From assembly GCF_000953015.1 (NCBI RefSeq), contig NZ_LN794158.1:124001-188000 (forward strand): DNA of 64,000 bases. Reading direction: 5' to 3'. Shown here in pieces: positions 6,921 to 13,502 of the stretch. Origin of the DNA: Candidatus Methylopumilus turicensis (GTDB lineage: Bacteria > Pseudomonadota > Gammaproteobacteria > Burkholderiales > Methylophilaceae). How positions within the stretch are numbered: position 1 is the stretch's first letter; every line of letters begins with the position of its first letter. A program made the translations under genes and the position numbers. Below the pieces are notes generated by a model. That model had not been told where the DNA came from. It worked only from the letters and a program-made list of their open reading frames with translations, and made no database searches.

Positions 6921-7149
6921 GGACTTCACGCCTTTGCGTCCAGCGGACTCGGCGCTTCAGGTTCGGCATATCTCACTTTTCAAAGCACCAGTTCACGCAA
7001 CTGTTCAAAGTGAGCTCGCATCATCTTGTAAGCAGCTCTGGCCCGAGCACAATATGATGCTTATGCCTCAATCCCTTTACGTCGGCTAGCTTGCCGACTA
7101 TAGGCGGGGCACTGCCCCGCGTTATTAAGCGTCTAGTTACTAGACGCTT
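6921..7149. ncRNA. Block of consecutive hairpins, candidate structured RNA
   Basis: This is a 229-base stretch, richer in G+C than its surroundings, with no convincing gene and a series of inverted repeats. They are: AGCG/CGCT (6942-6956); CTCACTTT/AAAGTGAG (6972-7014) enclosing CAGTT/AACTG; a nested hairpin GCATCAT-TTGT-GCTC/GAGC-ACAA-ATGATGC (7018-7060, 15 pairs in three blocks); GTCGGC/GCCGAC (7081-7098); GCGGGGC/GCCCCGC (7104-7120); and the island palindrome (7129-7147) followed by a T-rich run. Six stems in a row with a terminator-like end on the plus strand suggest a structured RNA, although a recombination or replication site made of DNA hairpins is possible. The strand is unknown. I recognise no named RNA family. 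Confidence 0.4.
7129..7147. repeat. Island palindrome copy 3 (perfect)
   Basis: A perfect GCGTCTAGTTACTAGACGC, extended by AA/TT on each side, with TTGTTTTAATTTTT following on the plus strand. It closes the hairpin block and lies 22 bases beyond the stop of the minus-strand gene at 7170. Confidence 0.88.
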
Positions 7150-7169
7150 GTTTTAATTTTTCTCCTTCG

Positions 7170-7610
7170 CTAGTGCTGAAAGCCAGCTCTTAAGTTAGTA
7201 CTCGCTGTTTCTATCTGACTATCTAATTCGCCACTTTCAACTGCGACCTTGATAGTCTCTAGTGTTTTGACTAAATCCTGTGGACTGTCCACTTCAACGC
7301 TAGGTTTGCCTTTTGCTAGCTCTAATACGCTAGTGCCGTATTTGATAGAAATACATACTTTCCCGTTAGCTGAAATAAACCACCAAGGTCTAATGCGTTT
7401 AGGTACTTCTAGTTGTTTCCGTAATCCTGTTTCTTGATCTTTAAATGATCGGTATTTCTTCACCACAAACTCTGTGCCTTCAATTTGGCTTTTGGCTAAT
7501 TGAATCTGTTCCCATAATCGATGCGATAGTTTGTTTCTGCGCTGCTGAACTGGCGCAATGTGTTGTGGTTTAGTTTCTGCTGTTAACTTCAATTGACCTA
7601 ATGTGCTCAT
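7170..7610 (-). CDS. Conserved hypothetical protein of mobile elements (DUF6641-like)
   Basis: This 146-residue soluble protein resembles, from memory, the DUF6641 family often found on plasmids and integrative elements. Features supporting this are the SPVQQRRNKLS-like N-terminus (here APVQQRRNKLSHRLWEQIQLA, with a basic-helical start), the central RPWWFISANGKVCISIKYG and a C-terminal helix ending in LRAGF. No catalytic motif is visible. The ATG at 7610 has a good AGGAG ribosome site 7 bases upstream. The gene stands between the hairpin block and a 380-base non-coding region full of repeats. The function of the family is unknown; the family name is moderately certain. Confidence 0.6.
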   Translation of the reverse strand: MSTLGQLKLTAETKPQHIAPVQQRRNKLSHRLWEQIQLAKSQIEGTEFVVKKYRSFKDQETGLRKQLEVPKRIRPWWFISANGKVCISIKYGTSVLELAKGKPSVEVDSPQDLVKTLETIKVAVESGELDSQIETASTNLRAGFQH

Positions 7611-7742
7611 TTGTTTTCTCCTATTAATGAATGGGCACTCAGTAAGTTAATGTCAGATTCGGTGAATGGACAACCGATTTATTGGTGTTCTTTCGTTTTG
7701 ACTCATTTTTTACCAGTTTTAAGTGGTTTTTCTTATACAGGC

Positions 7743-7973
7743 ATAAATACTTTTGCGAGTTGCTAGGTTACAAAGTTAGGTCGCAGAAGAAATAAAAGAA
7801 GTTGCTGTTGAGTTAAGTGAGTTAGTTACTTAAGTCACTAGGGGTTACAAATGAGTAACTCTGACTAAGCAACACACGAAGCAACATCTTTTTCTCTTGT
7901 CTCTTGCGACTTAACTCGAAGCAACATCTTTTTGTCTCGACTCCTTTGTAACTAGCACAACCTCGCAACTTAA
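7743..7973. other. Non-coding region with inverted and direct repeats
   Basis: The 381 bases between 7610 and 7992 carry no gene but much repetition. An imperfect inverted repeat has arms at 7753-7774 (TTGCGAG-TTG-CTAGGTTACAAA) and 7945-7968 (TTTGTAACTAG-CAA-CTCGCAA). A 17-base direct repeat CGAAGCAACATCTTTTT occurs at 7877-7893 and 7917-7933. GTTACAAA is also present at 7841-7848, and AGTTA/TAACT motifs are frequent. The third ATAAATACTTTT element is at 7743-7754. This could be an iteron-like replication origin, an attachment site or a regulatory leader for the gene at 7992; the sequence alone does not decide. Confidence 0.45.
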
Positions 7974-7991
7974 GAAAAAGGAAAAAAGAAA

Positions 7992-8453
7992 ATGATAGAA
8001 AGAGAAAGAGAAATAGCAGTAAGAGGTTTTGTTAATGAGAAATTCAACACGACGTTTGGTAAGAATCAATTCCGTAGAGCATTCTTTAATGGCTCAGTAG
8101 AACTTAGAAATCCCAGTAGTAAATATCTAGTCGACTACTACCAATATGCTGCTTGGGAAGCATCAGCCAAAAGCGATGAACAGATGAGTGTAATTCGACA
8201 ACTACGTGGTTCAGGCTTTCCTGAAAATGAGGATTTATTGTTTAGTTGGCTAGTGCGTTATGACCCGCTGACCAAATCAAAAACCAAAGTAGATGGCTAT
8301 TCAATTTACGCACCAAGTACTAGTGAGCTTTATACAACGATCAATGATCCTGACAATCAAACTGTCGAGGAGTGGACATTAGATGTTCATCTTTGTCGAA
8401 ACATCGGCGCTAACAAACCTGTGTTTATAGCGACCAATGTTGATCTAAATTAG
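7992..8453 (+). CDS. Hypothetical island protein, 153 aa
   Basis: This is a 153-residue protein that I do not recognise. It has a highly charged N-terminus (MIEREREIAVRGFVNEKFN), a central aromatic segment (VDYYQYAAWEAS) and a C-terminal half with probable beta-strands (ELYTTIND, EEWTLDVHLCRN, PVFIATNVDLN). No signal peptide or membrane segment is present. The start is well supported: AAGGAAAAAAGAAAATG provides a Shine-Dalgarno sequence. It is preceded by the repeat-rich region and followed by two direct repeats of GGTGTCTTA and the longest copy of the island palindrome. The fold resembles none I can name, and its role in the element is unknown. Confidence 0.55.
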   Translation: MIEREREIAVRGFVNEKFNTTFGKNQFRRAFFNGSVELRNPSSKYLVDYYQYAAWEASAKSDEQMSVIRQLRGSGFPENEDLLFSWLVRYDPLTKSKTKVDGYSIYAPSTSELYTTINDPDNQTVEEWTLDVHLCRNIGANKPVFIATNVDLN

Positions 8454-8491
8454 GTGTCTTAGATTAACGCTAGGGTGTCTTAAAGCTGAAA

Positions 8492-8520
8492 ACTAAGCGT
8501 CTAGTTACTAGACGCTTAGT
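8492..8520. repeat. Island palindrome copy 4 (longest, 14-base arms)
   Basis: ACTAAGCGTCTAGT and ACTAGACGCTTAGT form perfect 14-base arms around one central T. It lies between convergent genes ending at 8453 and 8521 and touches the stop codon of the latter, as expected for a bidirectional terminator. Confidence 0.88.
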
Positions 8521-8778
8521 TTAACTAGATGGCATGTAATTACTAATTATTTGTAAGCCGCCGCCTAAGGCTATTAAGAACAACCCAAGTTTAGATAACA
8601 GCAGAGTTCTTTTGAACTTTGCTACATCTTCTTTTGATGGGGACGGAATATTTAAAACTCCTTGACCCTGTAAATACTTATCTTTATCTGCAAAATTAAT
8701 TTCTGTTAAATAACGCCAAACTAAAAATGCTCCAATAGTCGCACTCAAAATACCTAGCGAATTTATGGTTGTTTTCAT
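8521..8778 (-). CDS. Small membrane protein with two transmembrane segments, 85 aa
   Basis: An 85-residue predicted inner-membrane protein has two hydrophobic segments, at about residues 7-24 (LGILSATIGAFLVWRYL) and 60-80 (LLLSKLGLFLIALGGGLQII). A polar connecting region of about 35 residues lies between them. The N-terminus is short and positively charged (MKTT). I do not recognise a family. No good ribosome site precedes the ATG at 8778. Two-span small proteins near toxin-antitoxin pairs or defence genes can be toxins or superinfection-exclusion factors, but nothing in the sequence proves that here. Confidence 0.55.
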   Translation of the reverse strand: MKTTINSLGILSATIGAFLVWRYLTEINFADKDKYLQGQGVLNIPSPSKEDVAKFKRTLLLSKLGLFLIALGGGLQIISNYMPSS

Positions 8779-8843
8779 AAGAATTACACCTGCAAATGGT
8801 CAGTAAATTTGCTAATTATATTGAGTAGTACAAAGGTTAGCTT

Positions 8844-9131
8844 TTATATCCGCTTACTAGCCTTGGTGTATGCTGCCAATCCATCTCGCCGACCGACAGA
8901 TAGGACAATGATCACCAAGCGGCTATCAATAACATCATAAACTAAGCGATAGCCAATTTTTTGAAGTTTGATTTTGTAGCAGCCTTCAAGATCGTTACCT
9001 AATCTTGCCGAGGGCAAATGCGGATTTACCAAGCGCTTTTCTAATTGCTTTTTAAACTGCGCCTTAATTGATCCGTCTAAGTCGTTCCACTCTTTTAGAG
9101 CTTCTTCGTTAAACTCTAACTCATAGATCAT
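8844..9131 (-). CDS. relE: RelE/ParE-family toxin
   Basis: This 95-residue protein is a RelE-type mRNA interferase toxin. It has the family layout: an N-terminal strand (IYELEFNEEALKEWNDLD), two helices with Lys-rich turns, the GCYKIKLQKIGYRLVYDV core with basic residues, and a C-terminal strand VIIVLSVGRRDGLAAY matching the RelE signature V-G-x-R-x-x-x-x-Y. The ATG at 9131 overlaps the end of the antitoxin gene by 11 bases, so translation is coupled; a TTG at 9134 is less likely. In such pairs the toxin is neutralised by the antitoxin and released by proteolysis under stress. On a mobile island it may stabilise the element. Confidence 0.88.
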   Translation of the reverse strand: MIYELEFNEEALKEWNDLDGSIKAQFKKQLEKRLVNPHLPSARLGNDLEGCYKIKLQKIGYRLVYDVIDSRLVIIVLSVGRRDGLAAYTKASKRI

Positions 9132-9369
9132 CAAGCGATACTTTCACTGTCTTACCACCGCGACGCTCTCTCACGATCTTGCTTAACTCAATATTCTCGA
9201 CTTGATCAAGCAAAGCTTCATAGTAGTTTGCTGACAGTAAATAAGCTGCTGGCTTGTTATGGTTTAACACGGCTACTGGTGAATCACTGACAATATCAGC
9301 AATGCTGGCACGACGTAAATCTGTCATGCTAACAGTAGCAGGTGCATATATTTTGTGTGTAATAGTCAT
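9121..9369 (-). CDS. Phd/YefM-family antitoxin
   Basis: An 82-residue antitoxin of the Phd/YefM type has an N-terminal DNA-binding fold (TVSMTDLRRASIADIVSDSPVAVLNHNKPAAYLLSANYYEALL) and a short C-terminal toxin-binding tail ending VKVSLDDL. It is the first gene of the operon and overlaps the RelE-type toxin by 11 bases. Upstream are regularly spaced direct repeats (9385-9416), which probably serve as its operator because such antitoxins repress their own promoter. Pairing of a Phd-like antitoxin with a RelE-like toxin is well known. The exact toxin target is unknown. Confidence 0.88.
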   Translation of the reverse strand: MTITHKIYAPATVSMTDLRRASIADIVSDSPVAVLNHNKPAAYLLSANYYEALLDQVENIELSKIVRERRGGKTVKVSLDDL

Positions 9370-9384
9370 AATATTCGTGTCTTA

Positions 9385-9416
9385 TAATGTGTAAATTAAT
9401 GTGTATTATTGTGTGG
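9385..9416 (-). promoter_or_regulatory. Direct-repeat operator and promoter of the toxin-antitoxin operon
   Basis: TAATGTGTA occurs at 9385-9393 and 9397-9405, 12 bases apart, and a related TTGTGTG follows at 9409-9415. The minus strand has a TTATAAG that could be a -10 element within the first repeat. Overlap of repeat and promoter suits autorepression. Confidence 0.45.
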
Positions 9417-9466
9417 ATTTTTTTGACTGTCAATCACTATAACTTATGGAGATATTTAAATTTAAA

Positions 9467-9485
9467 GCGTCTAGTAACTGGACGC
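9467..9485. repeat. Island palindrome copy 5 (one changed arm base)
   Basis: GCGTCTAGTAACTGGACGC matches the island palindrome except for the centre and one arm base. It lies 10 bases beyond the stop codon of the minus-strand integrase gene at 9495, and beyond the toxin-antitoxin promoter, so it separates the two units. Confidence 0.82.
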
Positions 9486-9494
9486 TTAATTTTG

Positions 9495-10502
9495 CTAAGG
9501 ATTTGCTTTTGTTTGGTCATCCAACTTTTTAGCCAGTTCACTAACGTTTAAATGGATATAGCGTTTGAGCATTGATAGCGATCTATGACCAGTTACGCTA
9601 GATAGTTCAATTACATTGGTAAGCTTGCCTGACATAGCAGTAATCGCCGAATGTCTTAAATCATGAAAACGCACTCCCTTTACGCCTGCTTTGCGAGAGT
9701 ATCGAGTGAATGCCAGTGATACAGAGCCATTTATAAATGGGAAAACTCTGTCGTGATTACGAGGTAGCTCGTTAAGAATTTTGATCGCAGTATTTGATAG
9801 TGGTACATAACGGCAACTACCATTCTTCGTGATCGGTAAGAAAGCTGTTCGATTATTGAAATCTACATCTTTCCATAAAAGTGATGTAATTTCGCCTAGC
9901 CTCATCGCAGTGGCTAAAGCAAACTCTATTATTGCTGGTACCCAAACATTTGTATTAGCGGGCTTGGCTCTCTGAATGGCATTAATTATTCGTATCTTTT
10001 CATCTTCAGTTAGCACCCTTGTTCTGCCTTCGGGCATTGGTGGCTTTTTAATCATTGCGACGGGATTTTCAATGTTAAGCCCCCATTCACGTCTCGCATG
10101 ATTGATGATGGCTGAAAAATAGGACAGTTCTCTTAGCATCGTATTAGGAGCAATGATTTTTAATCGCTGATCTCTATATTCTGCTAATTTGGTTGGAGTC
10201 AGTTCGGTCATGCTGAGTTTACTGATTGGTCGCCTTGCGATCGCACGAAGACGATAAGTATCTGCGGCAGCGCCACGCATTGATGGAGTTACTTCGTTAA
10301 TAAAACGTTCGATTAGCTCTTTGAATGTTATCTTTTGGGCATAGCGAAGGTTTTTATATGCGCCTTTATCAATATTGCTTTCAATACCCCTTGCCCAATA
10401 TTGCGCATCTTTTTTAGATACAAAGGTTTTGCTTAGTGTTTCATAGCCTTTGCGTGTTACACGAGCTTGCCATTTGCCGCATCGTTTTCTATATGTAGCC
10501 AT
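9495..10502 (-). CDS. int: Tyrosine-type site-specific integrase (full length)
   Basis: This 335-residue phage-type integrase has a small N-terminal arm-binding segment (about residues 1-55), a core-binding SAM-like domain (about 58-145) and a catalytic domain. The active-site residues are complete: Arg201 (AMRLGE), Lys226, His280 and Arg283 (HDLRH), His306 (GHRS) and Tyr315 (KRYIHLN). It is the last gene of the island and is transcribed away from moaC, whose 3' end lies 74 bases upstream. Two direct repeats TTAGGACA (10515-10522, 10526-10533) upstream may be arm-binding sites. It most likely integrated the island beside moaC; the att core was not identified. Confidence 0.93.
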   Translation of the reverse strand: MATYRKRCGKWQARVTRKGYETLSKTFVSKKDAQYWARGIESNIDKGAYKNLRYAQKITFKELIERFINEVTPSMRGAAADTYRLRAIARRPISKLSMTELTPTKLAEYRDQRLKIIAPNTMLRELSYFSAIINHARREWGLNIENPVAMIKKPPMPEGRTRVLTEDEKIRIINAIQRAKPANTNVWVPAIIEFALATAMRLGEITSLLWKDVDFNNRTAFLPITKNGSCRYVPLSNTAIKILNELPRNHDRVFPFINGSVSLAFTRYSRKAGVKGVRFHDLRHSAITAMSGKLTNVIELSSVTGHRSLSMLKRYIHLNVSELAKKLDDQTKANP

Positions 10503-10575
10503 TATCTATCCTAGTTAGGACAGATTTAGGACAATTAGCTAATTTTGATTATTTGAATGTAAGGATAGGTTATTT

Positions 10576-11049
10576 TTAAGCCACCCAGTGCCCCGATTTG
10601 CCACCTTGTTTTTTTAGCAGTTTAATCTCGCCCATTACCATGCCGCGGTCAACGGCTTTGCTCATATCATAAATGGTCAGCAATGCTACGCTAGTGGCGG
10701 TGAGTGCTTCCATTTCTACGCCAGTTTTACCTGTGCATTTTGCAGTTACCGTGCAATGAATGGTGTTATTTTTTTCGTCGATTTCAAATTCAACCCCCAC
10801 TTTTGTAAGGCTAATTGGATGGCAAAGTGGGATTAAGTCTGAAGTGCGTTTTGAGGCTTGAATGGCAGCAATGCGTGCAATACCAAGCACATCCCCTTTT
10901 TTAGTATCGCCTTTGATAATCATCGCTAAAGTGCTCGGTAACATAACAATATTGCCCGTCGCGACGGCTACACGCTCTGTATCGGCTTTACTACCAACAT
11001 CGACCATATGGGCTTGGCCTTGGCTATCAAAATGGGTGAGTTCGCTCAT
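10576..11049 (-). CDS. moaC: Cyclic pyranopterin monophosphate synthase MoaC
   Basis: MoaC converts the 3',8-cyclo-GTP made by MoaA to cyclic pyranopterin monophosphate in molybdenum cofactor synthesis. The 157 residues (usual about 160) include the family motifs [24 protein letters not shown] with the conserved Cys-His, and [20 protein letters not shown] followed by KAVDRGM. I chose the ATG at 11049 (MSELTHF), which has AAGG upstream; the frame is open 30 residues further but would overlap the divergent bepA start. The gene borders the integrated island, whose integrase ends of transcription face away. It appears intact. Confidence 0.95.
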   Translation of the reverse strand: MSELTHFDSQGQAHMVDVGSKADTERVAVATGNIVMLPSTLAMIIKGDTKKGDVLGIARIAAIQASKRTSDLIPLCHPISLTKVGVEFEIDEKNNTIHCTVTAKCTGKTGVEMEALTATSVALLTIYDMSKAVDRGMVMGEIKLLKKQGGKSGHWVA

Positions 11050-11137
11050 CAATATTGCCTTATTTTTAAACCTTTTCGCAAGAGAATTTCGAAGCGAACG
11101 GTGAACTTGGTCCTTAATGTCGTTATCATACGCAAAC

Positions 11138-12574
11138 ATGAAATTAGTTTATAGCCTTCTATTACTTTCTCTGATTGCGCCTATCGCACTGGCGGATGAT
11201 TTGCCCGATTTGGGTGATGTTTCAGCGACCGTGCTCTCACCCCTTCAGGAAAAGAAAATTGCCGACCAAATCATGCGAAGCGTGATGTCCAGTGATGAGG
11301 TGATTTCTGACCCAGAAATTACCGACTATATCCAAAACCTTGGTATGCGATTAGCGAGTAATGGCCCAGATAAAACCCAGTGGTTTAATTTTTTTGTGGT
11401 GAGGGACAACAGTATTAACGCGTTTGCCATGCCTGGGGGCGTGATTGGCGTGCATACAGGCCTCATTGTAGCGGCGACCAATGAGTCTGAGTTAGCAGGC
11501 GTGATAGGGCATGAGATTGGTCATGTGGTGCAACACCATATGGCAAGGATGATGGCACAACAGAAAAATGACTCACTCATTAGTCTCGCCGGCATGGCAT
11601 TGGCCATTTTATCGGCTCGCGCTAATCCACAATTAGCGAGTGCGGCGATGATGACCTCATCAGCCAGTACGGTACAAAAACAATTGGATTACACCCGCGA
11701 TCATGAGCGTGAAGCTGATCGCGTGGGCATCTCAATATTAGAAAGCGCAGGTTACGATACGCATGGCATGGCCAGCTTTTTCCAAATTATGCAAAAAGGC
11801 ACACGTTACGTTGAAGGCAGTGCGCCAACTTTTTTGCGTACACATCCAATTACGAGTGAGCGTATTGCAGATGTCACTGCCCGAATTGCCAACAGTCGAT
11901 ATCGAATGGCGCCATATTCCCCAGATTTTGATTTGGTCCGTGCCAAGATTCTTGCCAGCGGCGGCATTGCCACTCAGGCGGTCAGCTTGTTTCAAAGCAA
12001 TCTACGAGATAGACGCTATACCAGTGAAAGTGCTCAGCATTACGGTCTTGCGATTGCCATGTTGCGCGTTGCAAACGTAGATGGGGCAAGCAAAGAGCTA
12101 AGTTGGTTACGCGCCAATGCGCCTAGCCATCCATTTTTTGCCAGCCTTGCCGCCAATATTGAAGTGGCGCGTGATCATCCAGCACAAGCTGCAAAAGCCT
12201 ACCAAACTGGTTTGGCTGTTTATCCGGGCAGCAGAGCCTTAATCTATGGCTATGCCGAACATTTTTTGCGCGTTCGCCAGCCACAACAAGCCTTGCAATT
12301 GCTCAATGAAAAACAAAGCCTATATCCTGATGACGCTTATCTCTATGAATTAAAATCTAAAGCGTATGCTGATTTAAGTAAAAATTTACTTAGTCATCAA
12401 GCACAGGGAGAGGGCTATTTTAGGCGTTACAATGTACCTAAAGCGTTGGAACAAATGGATTTGGCGGTGAAATCAGGCGACGGTGACTTTTATCAACAGT
12501 CGATTGTGGAAGCGAGATTAAAAGAACTTCGTGGATTAATTGATGAACCTAAAAAACGTGGCTGGTTTAACTAG
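11138..12574 (+). CDS. bepA: Periplasmic M48 metalloprotease with TPR domain, BepA-like
   Basis: This 478-residue protein is a secreted M48 zinc protease plus TPR repeats, the architecture of BepA (YfgC), which degrades misfolded outer-membrane proteins such as stalled LptD and aids their assembly with BAM. A signal peptide ([19 protein letters not shown]) is followed by the peptidase with the zinc motif HEIGH (His125, His129) and the third-ligand region READRVG. The C-terminal half has TPR-type helical repeats. The ATG at 11138 gives the best signal peptide. It is divergent from moaC with an 88-base gap that must hold both promoters. Confidence 0.88.
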   Translation: MKLVYSLLLLSLIAPIALADDLPDLGDVSATVLSPLQEKKIADQIMRSVMSSDEVISDPEITDYIQNLGMRLASNGPDKTQWFNFFVVRDNSINAFAMPGGVIGVHTGLIVAATNESELAGVIGHEIGHVVQHHMARMMAQQKNDSLISLAGMALAILSARANPQLASAAMMTSSASTVQKQLDYTRDHEREADRVGISILESAGYDTHGMASFFQIMQKGTRYVEGSAPTFLRTHPITSERIADVTARIANSRYRMAPYSPDFDLVRAKILASGGIATQAVSLFQSNLRDRRYTSESAQHYGLAIAMLRVANVDGASKELSWLRANAPSHPFFASLAANIEVARDHPAQAAKAYQTGLAVYPGSRALIYGYAEHFLRVRQPQQALQLLNEKQSLYPDDAYLYELKSKAYADLSKNLLSHQAQGEGYFRRYNVPKALEQMDLAVKSGDGDFYQQSIVEARLKELRGLIDEPKKRGWFN

Positions 12575-12592
12575 TTTGAAAAGGAGCGCTCC

Positions 12593-13036
12593 ATGATGCA
12601 ACGTAGAAAATTCTTAAAAGCCTTATTTGCCGCCAGTGCATTGGCCATGTTACCCATTAAAGCATTTGCTGCCATTTGGAACACGCCTGCTTTTCAAGCG
12701 ACAAAGCTACAAGAGGCCATTGCCGCTATGAAAATCAGCAATGTGACTGTTTCAAACGATATTCAAATTATCGCGCCAGATAAAGCTGAAAACGGTGCGG
12801 TGGTGCAAATTGAAATTACTAGCCTTGTTCCTAATACGGAATCGATTGCCATTTTTGTGGAAAATAATCCCACCGCTTTAATTGCCAACTTTGTCTTTGG
12901 TGAAGGCGCGGATGGTTTTGTGATCACGCGCATCAAAATGGCCGAAACCTCAGACGTGCAAGCCGTGATTAAATCAAACAATCGCTATTATTCTGCCAAA
13001 AAACGGGTGGAAGTTTTAGAGAATGGATGTGGCTAA
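12593..13036 (+). CDS. soxY: Sulfur carrier protein SoxY
   Basis: SoxY is the periplasmic carrier to which thiosulfate-derived sulfur is attached through a C-terminal Cys. The 147-residue product has a twin-arginine-type signal (QRRKFLKALF) followed by a hydrophobic core, an immunoglobulin-like domain (FVENNPTALIANFVFG, FVITRIKMAETSDVQAVI) and the C-terminal NGCG swinging arm, a slight change from the usual GGCG. An AGGAG site precedes the ATG. It lies directly before soxZ, with a single base between stop and start. No soxA, soxB, soxX or soxCD is present nearby, so the pair may have a limited role in thiosulfate or sulfane-sulfur handling. Confidence 0.87.
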   Translation: MMQRRKFLKALFAASALAMLPIKAFAAIWNTPAFQATKLQEAIAAMKISNVTVSNDIQIIAPDKAENGAVVQIEITSLVPNTESIAIFVENNPTALIANFVFGEGADGFVITRIKMAETSDVQAVIKSNNRYYSAKKRVEVLENGCG

Positions 13037-13037
13037 G

Positions 13038-13355
13038 ATGGCTGAAAATATGCGTATGCGTGCCCTGCTTAAGGGCCAAATGACAGAGGTGAAAGTGCTC
13101 ATGACCCACCCCATGGAAACAGGGCGTCGTAAGAATGATTTTGGTGAGGTGATTCCTGCCAATTTCATTCAGCTAGTAAGCGCTACCCTTAATGGAAAGC
13201 AAGTAATGGAGGCGCAATGGGGAACAGGGATATCAAAAAATCCTTACCTTACTTTTCATCTGCATGGGGCCAAAGTGGGGGATATCATCCGGGTGACTTG
13301 GACTGATAATCATGGAAAAACAGGCGAGGGTGAAATTGTTGTGAGTGCTGCATAA
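13038..13355 (+). CDS. soxZ: Sulfur carrier partner protein SoxZ
   Basis: SoxZ forms a heterodimer with SoxY and presents its Cys arm. The 105-residue product contains the family motifs MTHPMETGRRKNDFGEVIPANFI and the downstream NPYLTFHLHG and GDIIRVTWTDNHGKTG. It has no signal peptide, which is normal because it travels with SoxY through the Tat pathway. I chose the ATG at 13038, one base past the soxY stop, over an ATG at 13023 inside soxY. The two genes form an operon and are followed by a 147-base gap before htpX. No other sox genes are in the window. Confidence 0.9.
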   Translation: MAENMRMRALLKGQMTEVKVLMTHPMETGRRKNDFGEVIPANFIQLVSATLNGKQVMEAQWGTGISKNPYLTFHLHGAKVGDIIRVTWTDNHGKTGEGEIVVSAA

Positions 13356-13502
13356 AATTTGATTGCATCCAACTTCATGTCGTCCACATTCGGTGGTGGT
13401 ACGTTAGGATGAATGTCAAAGCAAACTATTTTGACGCAGTTTTTAAGTGCGAATTTAATCGTGCAGTTTCAAGATCCATTTAATTCAACCAACGGAGTTC
13501 AA

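Noticed and set aside
6880-7089. Plus-strand 69-residue ORF over the hairpin block
   Set aside because: It spans the inverted repeats, shows no family features, has no ribosome site, and composition reflects the stem sequences.
7877-7933. CRISPR array from the CGAAGCAACATCTTTTT repeat
   Set aside because: Only two copies, 17 bases long, with a non-unique AT-rich spacer and no cas genes.
4126-8515. Palindromes read as integron attC sites
   Set aside because: They are only 19 to 29 bases, perfectly symmetric, and lack the RYYYAAC/GTTRRRY pairs and extrahelical bases of attC; the recombinases lack the IntI-specific insertion as far as can be judged.
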